Below are positions 1 through 11,800 of a DNA stretch of 64,000 nucleotides, piece after piece (within the stretch, counting starts at the first letter, position 1; each line of letters begins with the position of its first letter). This DNA comes from Lasiosphaeris hirsuta. Taxonomy: Eukaryota; Ascomycota; Sordariomycetes; Sordariales; Lasiosphaeriaceae. A program made the translations under genes and the position numbers. The notes beneath the pieces were generated by a model, which was given only the letters and a program-made list of their open reading frames with translations, did no database searches and had not been told where the DNA came from. The stretch spans positions 2,418,001 through 2,482,000 of the forward strand of contig JAUKUA010000006.1 of the NCBI GenBank assembly GCA_030549175.1, given 5' to 3'.

Positions 1-23
1 GATGTGTGGGGTGCACCAGCAAT

Positions 24-947
24 ATGTCCACTATCATCGAGAATGAGACCGCCGCGCGAAAACTCTCGGCCGAAAATGGCGGGATCGACTGGCTCCTCCG
101 CAACTCGGACGAAAAGATCTCGAAGCCTCTCAGCGGGTGCTCCCTCTTCAAGATGCTCTCCGCCGCTAGTCTAGATGAATTCGCTAATAAAGTTGAGGTT
201 TTCCCATGCATCGAAGGTCCTGAGCTCCGCATCAAGGGCAAGCTTGTACGCAACGTTGCCGACTTGATTGGGTGTCTTCGTGGTTGGGTCGAGTCCCGGC
301 GCGTAGAAAATGGCACCTGTTCTCTCTGCATCGAAAGTTTCCGAAAGTCCAGCCTCCGCCCTGGCTGCCTTCGACAAGGCTGCAAGGAGGTTATATGCGG
401 CGATTGCTGTTCTTCGTGGTATGGTATCAACAAACGAGGATCGGTTATCAATACTGCCGCGCTCAACTGCCCGTTTTGTCGGAGGCGACCTTCGACTCGA
501 GCGACTGCACTACCGCGTGAGGTCAAAACGCTGGGCGGGTTGCGGGATGCAGTGGCCGAAGAAGGGTCGTGGATTTATGGCTGGTGCGATAAATGTGGAT
601 TGGCCAAGAGGTTCCTCGAAAGAGTGTGTGCGGTAGGGGCTCCGGCCGAGGTCAACTCATGGATCTGTGAAGATTGTCAAAGTGCAAGTGCGGGGGAGCT
701 GTCGAGCATCAAGGAGTGCCCTGGGTGCAAGACTAAGACAGAGAAGATGGGCGGGTGCCACCACATGGCTTGCTCTGTCCCAAACTGTGGAGCGCATTGG
801 TGCTGGAAATGTGGCGAGCAAGTGGAAGAGGAATTGATATATGTGCATATCACAACTGCCCACGGGGGCTTGTACGATGAGGAGGAGGAGGAGGAGGAGG
901 ATGAGGAGGAGCAGGAGGGCGATTGGGAGGAATGGCTTGAGGCATAG
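24..947 (+). CDS. RBR-type E3 ubiquitin ligase-like protein (possibly 5'-incomplete)
   Basis: Encodes 307 residues from the first in-frame ATG; the frame stays open to the window edge, so the real start may lie upstream. Residues about 99-152 form a RING-like Cys cluster (CSLC ... GDCC ... CPFC), followed by an IBR-like WCDKC/ICEDC pair. Residues about 230-262 form a RING2-type domain: CPGCKTKTEKMGGCHHMAC, then CGAHWCWKCG. The GGC-x-HM-x-C order matches the RING2 of parkin-like RBR ligases, whose GGC cysteine accepts ubiquitin, so the catalytic Cys seems present. The tail is a nearly pure Glu/Asp run encoded by GAG/GAT repeats. By family knowledge it should take ubiquitin from an E2 and pass it on through a thioester. 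The substrate is unknown. Family assignment is good; the start is uncertain. Confidence 0.75.
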   Translation: MSTIIENETAARKLSAENGGIDWLLRNSDEKISKPLSGCSLFKMLSAASLDEFANKVEVFPCIEGPELRIKGKLVRNVADLIGCLRGWVESRRVENGTCSLCIESFRKSSLRPGCLRQGCKEVICGDCCSSWYGINKRGSVINTAALNCPFCRRRPSTRATALPREVKTLGGLRDAVAEEGSWIYGWCDKCGLAKRFLERVCAVGAPAEVNSWICEDCQSASAGELSSIKECPGCKTKTEKMGGCHHMACSVPNCGAHWCWKCGEQVEEELIYVHITTAHGGLYDEEEEEEEDEEEQEGDWEEWLEA

Positions 948-1359
948 CGCCATCTTCCATACACAAGTAATAGGGTGTTGTAGCGATGAAGCAGTGCTTT
1001 TCACCTAATACAAGTCATTGAAATGAATCAAGAGGCCTTTTCCGTGTCACCGTGTGAAAATATCCCTAAAAGTTGCTCAGTAGATGCTGAGATACTCCGT
1101 TGAAGACATGTACCAAATCCCATGCCCAAAGAGTCATTACCACTGGCATTGTGTCAACAAGATCTCTCCATCGATATATACCGACCCATCCAAGACGTTC
1201 CTAACACACAGCTTTTGGCTATTGACTCTCACTCGACAGAGTCGGGGCCACTGCTTCAGAGTTCCGGTGGCTCAGCTGCCGTATTAATGGCCAGGGCATC
1301 GCTACTCTGAGCGTACTCTGCCAAAAAAAAAGGGGTATGTTGGAGGATGTCAGTAGAGT
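948..1359. other. intergenic, no gene seen
   Basis: Region between two convergent genes. It presumably holds both 3' untranslated ends; a short A-run lies at about 1323-1331. I see no coding signal. Confidence 0.4.
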
Positions 1360-1866
1360 TTATATGGGTATGGAGGAGGTAGCGCGAGGGGTTGTCAAAG
1401 ACTCGGTGGATCTGGAATCCTTTTGTGTGCCGACCGTAGTAGGGGGGGTGGCGGTACCGTTCATGGATGGGCATGGCGGGTAGATGGGGACTAGCCATGT
1501 TGATTCGGTTAGCCAGGTTGACGATGTGAGTCGGACAGGGAGGGGAAGTGTTGGATAGAGTGGGTCTGTGCCAGCGCCCTGAGGGCCGCAAACTCCAGAG
1601 AGGGAGTTGGTTGCCCCGGAATCATCTGAAGCTGGGTGTGAGACTGAGCTGGAGTAGGCGTCGCTTTTAGTCAAGCTACCGGTGGTATTTGCGTGGGGAC
1701 GGGTGATTGTTACGAAGACCGTCGTTGTCGTTATTGAGAACGTATACAGGGTTTTGAGCGTAGTCGATGCAGCCGTGGAGTTCGCAGCCGTCGGATCAGC
1801 AATGCTGCCGAAGGTAACGGCGGCGGCAAAGGCAAATGGCCATAGTCGTTTCATTGAAATCGTCAT
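1360..1866 (-). CDS. small Ser/Thr-rich secreted protein
   Basis: Single-exon ORF of 168 residues. The start MTISMKRLWPFAFAAAVTFG gives a charged then hydrophobic signal peptide, with likely cleavage near ADPTA-A; the second Met at residue 5 is an equally good start. The mature part is rich in Ser and Thr (STTLKTLYTFSITTTTVFVT), as in O-glycosylated fungal wall or secreted proteins. Only two cysteines are obvious (CGPQG and PPCPS). There is no clear C-terminal GPI signal. The family is not recognised and no function is assigned. Conservation in related species would settle whether it is real. Confidence 0.5.
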   Translation of the reverse strand: MTISMKRLWPFAFAAAVTFGSIADPTAANSTAASTTLKTLYTFSITTTTVFVTITRPHANTTGSLTKSDAYSSSVSHPASDDSGATNSLSGVCGPQGAGTDPLYPTLPLPVRLTSSTWLTESTWLVPIYPPCPSMNGTATPPTTVGTQKDSRSTESLTTPRATSSIPI

Positions 1867-3545
1867 TGTGGTCAGATTTTGTTACAAGTTTTGATTGATG
1901 ATAGTTTAACTTCAAGAGTCGTGAGTTGAAGTTGCTGAAACCGCACATGTATGCTGCTTTTATAGAGGTGCCTAGACTCACCTGGGCTTCCCTTCTTGAA
2001 TCCCATGCAAAGTTTTTTTGTTTGTGAGTTTGCACTGCCTATGCAACTTATTTGCCCCGGGTTTCATGAACTGTCAGATGATAAGGGAACACGACGCAGG
2101 CAATGAGGGCGGCCACGGGAAATTGATTGGTGTTTATCTATGACTTTGTGAGTTCCGTGTTTGCCGGGTTGATCTTTGGAAAAATAATGTATTACAGACG
2201 TCGCTGGCTTCTCTCACCCACAACAAATACTTTCTGGTGTGTGTGTGTGTGTGACACATCCATCATCGAGTGAAAACTCCGGTTTCATGGCTCGGTGCTG
2301 TTCACAACTGGTGGCTACCAAAAGGCAAGTGGGTCTGAAGCAGCTACAGGTAAGTACTGCCTGCCATGGCCAGTAGTAGCCGCATCAATCTTCTTGGGTG
2401 TTGTCCCTTCCCAAAATTATTCCCAGCGACACACGCTGAAGGAAGCAGGATCCACAGCCGTCGTCATTTTGCGCGCACTTCATGCACTTTGCAGCACATC
2501 AAAACCAGGTTATCAGTGGTAGATTTTTGGAAAGGAATCTCTAAACCCAGCGCCCACTGATACCCGACATACCCCATGCTGCAGATGGCGTGACGGGAGG
2601 GGACTTATTGATCCCTTCGCGCAACCTCGATGTCAAGGTCATTCGATGTATCTCCGTTCGCCACCTCGCCCCCCATGGCGTCTTGCACGCTCAATCTTTT
2701 CGAATCCGCAGGTCCTGGGTTTCGCGGGGTACACCTAGCTTGCGGGACGAATAGGCAAAATGAGCCATGGCAATCTACGTCGATATACCCGATCGCCTCG
2801 ATTGGAGTCTGCGGCTATTGACGTGCAAAACCTCCTGGCACCTGCCGTGTCACGAACCACTCATTCTGCTGCATTCTTCGGACAGGGAAACCCCGGAACG
2901 AAGCTTGTTTGTGTCTAATAATAGGAGCCGCCCCAATAACATGGCGATTGCTTTTCATCTAGCACCCCCCCTTCCCCCCCCCCCCCTTTGCCCGATGAGA
3001 ATTATACGACACTGCAGGCGGCGAACTTATTGTTGCCGCACCTGTCACTCAGCTTTTAGAGAGACGCAAGGCACAAAAGGCGGGTACACTGTCGGACTTC
3101 CGGGCTATCAACAAAAGAGCCAAGACCGGATTGTAAAGTCAGCTGGAACATGCTCCCCATTCGACGAGCTCACAGCCAAGCCTTGTTGATATCCATCACA
3201 CGGTCCAAACTCCCTATTTGGTCACGGCGGCCAGGCTGAATTCAAGACCCCTATATCGTACCGTCCAAAAAACTCCCCACGATTAATCTAACAACACTTA
3301 GTCGCACAAGGCCCCATGACCCGGTCATTGGGAACCGCATAGAGGAGCTTTTAGTCGTGAGGTGTAGCATTGCTATATTTCCGAGACTAATGCGCCATGT
3401 CCTGTTCATCCCGATGCCGCCCTATATGTCTGCGCCACTACCCCAGACTTTTACGACCACGAGGTGGTAGACCGTCGCAGTTTTTTTTTCGACAATCCTC
3501 AAGGGTAGGCTCATTCGTTTGGTCCAACCCCTTCAAACCAGCACC
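1867..3545. other. intergenic, 1.7 kb, simple repeats only
   Basis: Divergent upstream region for the secreted-protein genes on either side. It holds a (GT)n microsatellite at about 2237-2253 and a C-rich run at about 2965-2986. The open frames here have no recognisable domain or fungal coding character. I see no supported gene. Confidence 0.4.
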
Positions 3546-6233
3546 ATGTACTCTGCCGGTCCTTTGTGGTTCTTGCTGGCCGCGCTTGTGGTCAGCGTGT
3601 CGGCACAGAATGAGATTCAGCAAGGATGCAGCTGCTCTGGACTCGATTACACAAATGGAGGATCCTACTTAATAGACGGCAATTCAGACTCAAACTTTAC
3701 TTTCACATCCGTGTTTAACGGTACGTCCATTTACATCCTGGCTGAGATACGGAAACTATACTGACAAGTAACCCAGGAGCTTGTTTTGATGCTACGATCG
3801 TTCCTATTCTCATCTCACCCGAGGGATATGGTTACCAGTGCTCGGTTATCCAGTCCGGCTTGGATGGAGTGGAGCAGCCTTCAGTATGGTAAGATCGGTA
3901 GTCTTTCAATTATGGAGACCGAGCTGACTGGTGCCTAGCGATATTGTCTACGCGAATATGAACGATGGCAGCTGGGCCGTTGTTGTACAAGCACCGGAGC
4001 ACGACTTTGTCGTTCAACGAGAGTTCAATCTTACAGCTGGAGGTGCTGCAAACACTGTCGTCATTACGGTTTGTCAACTTTGACTTAACCCTCCCTCTCG
4101 GAGTTGCCACTGATATCAAGTAGATCACGCCCACGTTGACAGTAGGGGTGACAAGCACCATCCCAGGGACAAGTAAAGCCAAATATGGTCTGTTTCCATC
4201 ACAACTTTGCTGACAACCATGTGTACAGCGGAAACAAACTGGATTGTGGAGACTGAGACGGAATATGCAGAACCTGAGATTGTCACGGGCGACTGTTATC
4301 TGCAAACGGACACCGTCTTCTCTTACATCCCAGGACCTGTCACCCATTATGTGTCAACAATCGCACGCTGGTCCACGGTAGGCGCCGTCACGCAATACTA
4401 TCAGACAACGGTGACACAGTGGGCATACTGCCACTGGCCCGAAACCCCTTCCAAGGACATTCCGCGGCCAACGACGTACCGTACCTGGACGCGTGAGCCC
4501 ACCCAGCGAACTACAACGACTCGCCGAACCACCCGGCCGACCATTACAACTGTTATCACGACGATCCGACCCCCTACCCGCACGCCCACGCCAACTCCGC
4601 CGCAGATCACAACTGTTACCCGACGTCCGACCTCGACGCGGCGCACGACGAGCCAGCCCGGCACCGTCACGGTCCGCCCAACGACAACACGACGCCCAAC
4701 CGACACTACACCCACCTCTCGCCGTACAACAAACACCCCAGGCATTACCACGCGTACCATCGTTACCACCAGGCGCCAAACAGACCCGCCGCGGCCGACA
4801 ACGACTCAACGTCAGCCCAGCTTTACCATCATCACGACGCGGACGGTTCAGCCAACAACACGGCGTACAACACAGCAGCAGCCTACCACCCGCCAGACCA
4901 ACATACCTGGAATCTCAACTACTACCATCAGAGGAGGCGGAGGAGGTGGCGGCGGGGGCCAGCAGCCGACAACAACTATCCGACGACCGACAACAACACA
5001 ACAGCAGCCGCAGCCCACCACCCGCCAAACCAATATACCTGGCATCTCAACCACCACCATCAGAGGAGGCGGAGGTGGCGGCGGCGGCGGGGCCAGCAGC
5101 CGACAACGACCGTTCGGCGACCGACAACAACACAGCAGCAGCCCCAGCCCACAACACGACGGCAGACGACCCCGGGGATCGTCACCACCACCATCAGAGG
5201 AGGTGGCGGAGGCGGAGGCGGGAACCAGCCGACTACGAGGCAGCAGCCCACCACCCGCCAGGGGGGAGGCGGCGGGAACCTGCCGACAACGAGGAACAAC
5301 CCCCAGCCTACGACAAGAAACAATCCACAACCAACTACAAGGAACAACCCGCAGCCCACTACAAGAAACAATCCGCAACCCACCACAAGGAACAATCCGC
5401 AACCCACCACAAGGAACAACCCTCAGCCTACAACGAGGCAGGGAGGCGGTGGCGGTAACCAGCCCACAACGCGGGCGGGAGGCGGCGGTGGAGGAGGTGC
5501 TCAGCCAACCCGTGGTGGAGGTGGAAACCAGCCCACCACACGGGCTGGCGGTGGAGGTGGAGGTGGAGGAACTCAGCCAACCCGGGGTGGAGGTGGCGGA
5601 GGCGGAGGGACCCGTCCGACCAGCCGTCGACCCGGTGACGAAGAACCGGCGCCTCTTGTCACTGCTGCACCTGAGCCTGTTGCTCGTCGTGCGCCTGCAG
5701 GAGCTGCCGATATCACAAGCACAGTGTATGACACCAACACGGTGACGAGGACGATTGTCGAGGTTGAGGAGGGCGAGCCGTATACTGAGATCGGTGAGTC
5801 TCTGCGCACACTATGTCCACCCAAATTATGCTAACAACTGTAATTTCAAGATTACTACACCACCACGGAGACATAGTAAGCTTTCATATCCCCTCCCTTG
5901 ATCAGGACACCAGGCACTGACAAACTCGCAGCTACCCACCAGACCAGACAGTCTGCGAGGCTGAGACCACCGAGACACAGTATTACCAGGGACCGCCGCA
6001 GACAGTCTGGGACATTAACTACGTGACGTACTATACCTTTGCGACGGTTTGGATTGGGTATGTTGACCCCCATTTCCCTCCCCTTGTTACCCCTGGCTGC
6101 GATCAGGCCTGCAGGGTTGGGGCTCAGACTGAGCTAACCACCAATCACAAACAGCCAAACCCAAACGAGCACAGCGACAGATTACAACGCCATGACACGG
6201 TGTGCTCAAGGAGGTGGATGGTACGCTCCTTAA
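3546..6233 (+). CDS. large secreted PTTR/glycine-repeat protein, eight exons, apparent frameshift in the repeat
   Basis: Start MYSAGPLWFLLAALVVSVSA is a clear signal peptide with an SVSA-Q cleavage site. The phase-consistent exons are 3546-3720, 3777-3888, 3939-4068, 4124-4172, 4229-5793, 5851-5875, 5932-6057 and 6155-6233. The N-terminal module has paired cysteines. It is followed by a Thr-rich part and then a long low-complexity part built from PTTR, NNPQPTTR and poly-Gly blocks. The C-terminal module (DYYTTTETYYPPDQTVCEAE, ending GGGWYAP) is conserved-looking and resembles the segment before the repeat. The frame entering exon 5 is left at about 5086-5094: the second poly-Gly block is one base short compared with the first, and all PTTR repeats plus the C-terminal exons continue in the next frame. 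A wall-associated, O-glycosylated role is inferred only from composition. Confidence 0.65.
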
Positions 6234-6914
6234 TGCCGTAATTCGACATTTCTTTTTGCCTGGTCGGGTTTGCAAAACGGAGGTGGGATCAGGACAGGAC
6301 ATCGGCATGCATAGAACGGATATTTCTTATATCGTGTCTTTACAACTTCATGCATTTTAATTCAATAACTCTTAGTTTTATGAGCCAATCAAGGCGAAAC
6401 AGTATTCTACATTCCCTACTAGCGTTTAACGACACTGGCACAGCCTATAGTGGTGCTAGTGTTCTTCAAAGGGATTAACCTTCAACGGGATTAACCTTCA
6501 AAATGGAGACAGCCCGCCAAGACAAAAACTGAAGCCGCAAATGCAGGAGATAGTCTTATTGCTGATATCCTAGGCTCAAGAAAATGTCTAATGTAGGTAG
6601 CTAACAATAATGGTTGTGTTACAGCAAGCCAATAAATGTCACAAGATCATGCAGCAATCCGAACCCCCCTTCCGGTAAGAACACAACTGAGCAAGACCAC
6701 CACAATAGCCGGCCAACTTCCGAGGCGGAAAGGACAGTGTAAATAAAAATGAAATGAGAAATGATGGAACAGAAGCGAGATGGAAAAAGTCTGTGTTATA
6801 GGTACATGGTGGGGGGCCAGATCTTCCTCAAGATGGCGCCATGGAACCCTGAGCCAATCGCCGGCTGGTAAACGTAATGTCATGTCGTGCATTCTTGACT
6901 GTGGTAATGCAGTT
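6234..6914. other. intergenic between convergent genes
   Basis: No coding signal. A short tandem duplication of GGGATTAACCTTCAA lies near 6472-6500. The stretch presumably contains both 3' ends. Confidence 0.35.
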
Positions 6915-8876
6915 TCACCGCTCGATGGCCAGAGTGGTGTTTGCAGTCCGGACAAAAGCGTAGACACTAGATGCATCGACGTCTGGGGTTTTCAAGATGG
7001 TTCTGTCTACAACCCAGACAAATCTCTCAAATGCATCATCGTTCTTGTTGCAGAACTCGATGTGAAAATCTTTTGCATCCAGCCGGTTGTTGCCACCAAC
7101 ACCCAGGGGCGCCAACTCTGCCATAGACATCGCGAAGGTCATTTTGATGCTCTGATCAGAGTTGAACGCCCCCTTCGATACTCGTAAGGGGTAGGGATAA
7201 CCATTGCCGTACAGTCGAAACTGTAAACACGGTATTCCAGAAGGATCTTCAAATGTGGAGTGCTTTCCCTTGGAGACCATCGCGAAAACGCCTTCGGCAA
7301 TCTGATAGGTACCGACACAAGCTTTGAAAGCCTCCGGATCTGCCAACTGCGGGAACTCAGCAGTAAGCGATTGCTCGTAGTGGCATACATCCCACAGGTA
7401 GCTGCTCGCAAGGCTTTTGGCAAGAACCTTGAACGCCTCACACCGTTGCTCAAATGCGGGTTCGTCGTAGGTAGCCATCGTCATGCCCACGAGGTTGGCA
7501 ATGTCGACGACAAAACCCCGGGTGTTGCTCAAGACGACCGTAGCTCTCTTTCGCTCCAAATCCAGCATGCAGAATGATGTCGCGCCAACCATGTTGCCTC
7601 CGTGGTGAAGAGTCAGCCTCTGATCCTCTGATAGCCTGGTTTGTTGGAAGAAAGGCCAGGCTCGGTAGATATCGGCTTCATTCTTCCCTAGCTTTCCCAT
7701 GGCCTTCTCCAGTCGTCGTGCGTTATCTCCGTCAGCTCCTGGCCATCGCGGCCGGGGCGAGGCATGTTCTGTCTCCCAAGGAACCATGGCTGTGCTCCAC
7801 CCGGCGGCGTAGGCGCAAGTTGTGCTCTGCACCATACTCTCGATGTATCTCTGCACGGTGACCATGCCGCGTTCGACTTCGGGAAGCCTCTTCAAGTCGA
7901 CGCCGGACTTTCGGTGAACAGGATAGTGGTAGATGTCGATGAACTTGCAGTAAAACTTCAGTAAGTCTGTGACCGATGACATGATACCAGCAGCCGCACC
8001 AAGTGGTGTAGACTTCAGATCCTCAGCGGCGTGAGTCACCTGCGAGGGCTTGACCTGGACAGGCTTGAGGGGCCGCATTTCATTCTCGACGTATTGGAGA
8101 ACAACATCATACTCAAAACTACTCCCCAGATCGCTCTGTCTGTGGCGCAACTCTTCCAGTGGCTCCTTGACAGAAACTGAGTGCGACTTGGCGAACCTGT
8201 TGGATCTATCGCGCTCTTCTGGATTGGTGAGACCAGCGATGGTGCTGCTCATACCCAGTGGCTGCAGAATCTTATGCCGTATGAATTCGGCCCATGTAGT
8301 TCCGGTCTTTTTCTCAACAATCGTGGCTGCTAACGCAAAACCTTCGTTGCAATAGTTGCGCGCGTTGGCAAAGTCGTTGGCGGTCTTGAAGCTCCCGCTG
8401 GGAGGTAGCTTCCCGAGGAGCGCGAGGATCGGCGACACTGTCTTCCAGGGCATGTCGCCTTCTGGGCTTTCCCAGAAATTGGTGCATTTCGGGAACTCGG
8501 TACGATTGTCGAGCAAATCGGCAATGGTGAGTTCTCGGTTGGCGTGCCGAAGGGATGTCCGCCCGGCCAACTCGGGCAAAATATCCTTGATGTGGGTGGT
8601 AAGCTCAACGTCATACTTTTCGTCGTTGACCATGATGGCGATAGCCAGGGCGATGATCGGCTTCGACATCGAGGAGATCATATAGACAGTATCCTTAGTG
8701 GGAGCTTCACCGCAATCGCCGTCGTTCAAAGCTTGGATCGTTCCAAAGTTCATGTTGATGGAGTTGGAGCCGTCGAGGTGGCCAACGGAGAGACCGACGT
8801 TGCCATAGTTTGAAGAGAGGTGATTGACCATGTCCATGAAGGCCTGGGACCTCAAGGTATCAGGTGCTGCACCCAT
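6915..8876 (-). CDS. beta-lactamase-fold serine hydrolase (class C / esterase / LovD-like family)
   Basis: Single-exon gene of 653 residues from the MGAAPD start; the frame is open for another 108 codons upstream (to 9200), but that part looks non-coding. The SxxK nucleophile motif is SMSK at residues 69-72 and the Y-x-N motif is YCN at 175-177, spaced as in the serine beta-lactamase/transpeptidase superfamily (Pfam PF00144). HHGGNMVGA near residue 420 is the likely third active-site element. It is longer than a minimal family member because of a C-terminal beta-type domain. Fungal members hydrolyse esters or lactams or transfer acyl groups in secondary metabolism; the substrate cannot be read from sequence. 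No signal peptide at this start, so probably cytosolic. Confidence 0.85.
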   Translation of the reverse strand: MGAAPDTLRSQAFMDMVNHLSSNYGNVGLSVGHLDGSNSINMNFGTIQALNDGDCGEAPTKDTVYMISSMSKPIIALAIAIMVNDEKYDVELTTHIKDILPELAGRTSLRHANRELTIADLLDNRTEFPKCTNFWESPEGDMPWKTVSPILALLGKLPPSGSFKTANDFANARNYCNEGFALAATIVEKKTGTTWAEFIRHKILQPLGMSSTIAGLTNPEERDRSNRFAKSHSVSVKEPLEELRHRQSDLGSSFEYDVVLQYVENEMRPLKPVQVKPSQVTHAAEDLKSTPLGAAAGIMSSVTDLLKFYCKFIDIYHYPVHRKSGVDLKRLPEVERGMVTVQRYIESMVQSTTCAYAAGWSTAMVPWETEHASPRPRWPGADGDNARRLEKAMGKLGKNEADIYRAWPFFQQTRLSEDQRLTLHHGGNMVGATSFCMLDLERKRATVVLSNTRGFVVDIANLVGMTMATYDEPAFEQRCEAFKVLAKSLASSYLWDVCHYEQSLTAEFPQLADPEAFKACVGTYQIAEGVFAMVSKGKHSTFEDPSGIPCLQFRLYGNGYPYPLRVSKGAFNSDQSIKMTFAMSMAELAPLGVGGNNRLDAKDFHIEFCNKNDDAFERFVWVVDRTILKTPDVDASSVYAFVRTANTTLAIER

Positions 8877-11800
8877 TGTCCCAGAGTTATCCTGTCGTGT
8901 GTTCGGAGTTAGGCGTAGCTCTTGAGAGCGGGCAGTCAAGCGACGGAGGAGACGGTTTGACTTGTTCGGTGGTCGCTCGTGGTCTAAATGTTGCGTGCCT
9001 TGCTGCTTTATGCATCTGCCGGAGTGTGGCTCAACTTCAGGGAGTCGGTCCTCAGTCACGCCTTGCGGCGAACTCGCCCTCTGGGGACTGCTGGAAGGGG
9101 GCACTGGGAACAAGGAAGTGACCATAGCCAGGCAGCTGTGGAGGATTTCCTCCACACAGCGGGTCAGGCTTCCTAGAATCAGCATTTCTCCGAATGTCAA
9201 AGCGACGAAAAAGAAACGTCCTACAAGGAATACCAGTGCCGAGACTCCAGATACCGAGGGAGGGGCGGCGGTGTGTCCATGGTGCCGTCACGCTTGACAG
9301 TGCTCAAGTTGCCTTTTGTATGTTGGTACCGTACCCACAAAAGCCACAGAGAATATGTCCTTGAAAGCAAAAGGCCGCCTCAGGGGGGAGGGGGGCATGG
9401 CGTGTTAGCTGCCATGGTGAAAACGGCACAAATCCCGGGAACCTCTCCAGTCCATCCTTCTAGGCTTCTAGGGCCTTCTCCAGGCTCTTCACAACACAGT
9501 TCCTAAGCTCCGGTGTTTCGATCCGGCAGCAAACTGACACTGTGGCAGCGCTTGTCGATAATATCCTATCACGGCCGGGCGAGAGACAGCTTCCCAGTCT
9601 ACTTGATCGACTCCATCCGTCTTCCTCCCTCGAACCAAGCCATGATTCGTCGGGACTCTGTGGGACCGGCGTCCTGGGACATGCTCGGACAGAGATGGTG
9701 AGCCAGGATATCAATTTGGGAACGACTGGAAGCGGTCCGAGTTGCCACGCCGATGGCGGCTAAGCTGCTTTGGCCACGCGGAAGTCGTTGATTCACGTTG
9801 ACGTTCAGCTACCCCGTGGGCAAGGCTTCTTCGGGTGACGAGTCGTTGGGGGCGCGGACAGGCACCTGACGGCAGCGGCACAATATCGATATAGCATTGG
9901 CAGAAAGACCGGGGGACAACCGTCGCGTGTAAGGGTAGGACGGCCGCAAAAATAGCTCGTGCCCTGGTATGCCATGAAGGTGCCCTGCTAGTCACCGCAG
10001 GCGTGTGCAGCCAGGGTCGTGCTGGACAAGAATCAGGATCTCGGAGCGGCAGCTGCAACCACGATTGGAGACAGCCGGCAGCAATTTACACCAGCCGCAG
10101 GAATAACATCCGTGGACAGCAATTGGGAGAATAAGCTGGGGACCTTGGGGACTGGGGGACTTGGGGATTGGGGGATTTGGGAGGTGCTTCGAGACTCAGC
10201 AATCGGGACGAGGTCGACGAGGTCGGTGCCACGTTGTGGGAGGGGTCCTGGACCCCTATTCGTGACAGCTACCATGGCTGTCTATATCCTTGCGTCTGGT
10301 GTGTCTGGCGTGTCTGGCGTGTTCAAGGAGTGGTGTGCGCAGATGGCCGCAGGTGCAGCGTCTGCCAAGGACATCGATGTGCCCAACCGCCGTAGAACTG
10401 CTGATTGCCCACCGATTGCCAGACCGGGCGGGAGGGCAAGGACGTGGGTCAGAATCCACACAGACGAGCAGGAGCCCCGAAGAAGCAACAGCACAACCTG
10501 CACCTGCCCTGATAGGACGCATGGCGGCGGCACGCTGTGGTATGACCTCATGGACAGCACGAGCTGAAAATACTTGCCCGGATGCTGAAATGCAGGACCT
10601 GAACCACCTGCGTGGTAACAAGACGCCATAGGCTGGTCTGACGACTTACAGTACACTAATTGTCGTTTCCCCTAGTGCCACAGCCCATGGCACACCATAA
10701 CATCATGACACCCTCGTCAGTCAGTGCTGCATTCCCGACCAAGGATGGCAGCCCCGCGATCAGCCATGACTAGGCGAGTTTCCGAGGCTTCACACCCACT
10801 TCCAGAATTTCGGCAGCCAACCAATTGGCTGCTCTTCGACCGTCGCCTTGCCGCGCACCAAGATGGTGTGGATGGTTGAAAACGACGACTCGCCTCGTCT
10901 GTGGGACGAAAAAGTCTTCACGAAAGCGACGGTGTATCTTCCAACACCAGCACCAAAGCGGCACTCTGATTCCCCCCGATCGTCAACATCCTCCAGGATC
11001 GCCATCCCCAAACCCCTAGTCGATTCCGCCCTGTGAACAGGTTCGCAGTAGTCACGACACTTCCCGATACGGACTCGGACAATCCTTCGCGCGACTAGTC
11101 AGCCTGTCTGCAGACAGAATAAGAAAAAATGGCATGCACCTGCACAATAGGCTTCGCAAAAAAAGAAAGAAAAAAACACATTCAAAGACTAAGCTCAACC
11201 CCGTACCACCCATCCGCCCGGTAGCGTAGCCCGCAATTCAGCAGCTTCGCGACACGGGAGGCGACGCTAGACGCAGCACAGAAACCTATGTGGCGTTCGA
11301 CGCGACCCGACCGCACCATCTCGGCAACAAACAACCGAATCGCTGGAGACAACACTGGAGTAGAAGCGCCAAGATCACCTAGAACATGCCATGTCAAGCC
11401 ATTTGGCCGCCTCACCGCTCCCGACCGGCTGGATGCGATCCGCTATCGCCCTGGTTCGGATGTTTTCGACAGGGCGAGATATATGTCCCGGCCGTTTAGC
11501 TGGAGTTGCCTCCGTGTCCCCCTCTGGAGTACCCTTCGAGATTTGGCCGTGTTCCCGGACTGCAGCCCTCGATCCCGATCCGTGTAACCTTCCCTGATCC
11601 TTTCTCTGCCACATCTAGGGCGAGGTCGGTCATGACGCGCCCCGACCCCCATGACCGGTCGGTGAATGTGGAACTTCGGGGTTGCGGCTGTCAGTCTGGG
11701 CACATCCATGGCCCCTTGAGTGCTCGGGTGTTGCAAATGCCAAGACGTCTGAGCTTTTCTCGGCTTGTATGTACTTGTCAGCAACTCCCTGGCAAGGAGA

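Noticed and set aside
4354..5402. Minus-strand Val/Cys/Pro-rich frames across the repeat protein
   Set aside because: Products of reading the PTTR/Gly repeat backwards; no independent support.
11182..11415. 77-codon minus-strand frame ending in YRADGWYGVELSL
   Set aside because: Composition is slightly protein-like, but there is no start, splice or family support; mentioned only as a possible exon remnant.
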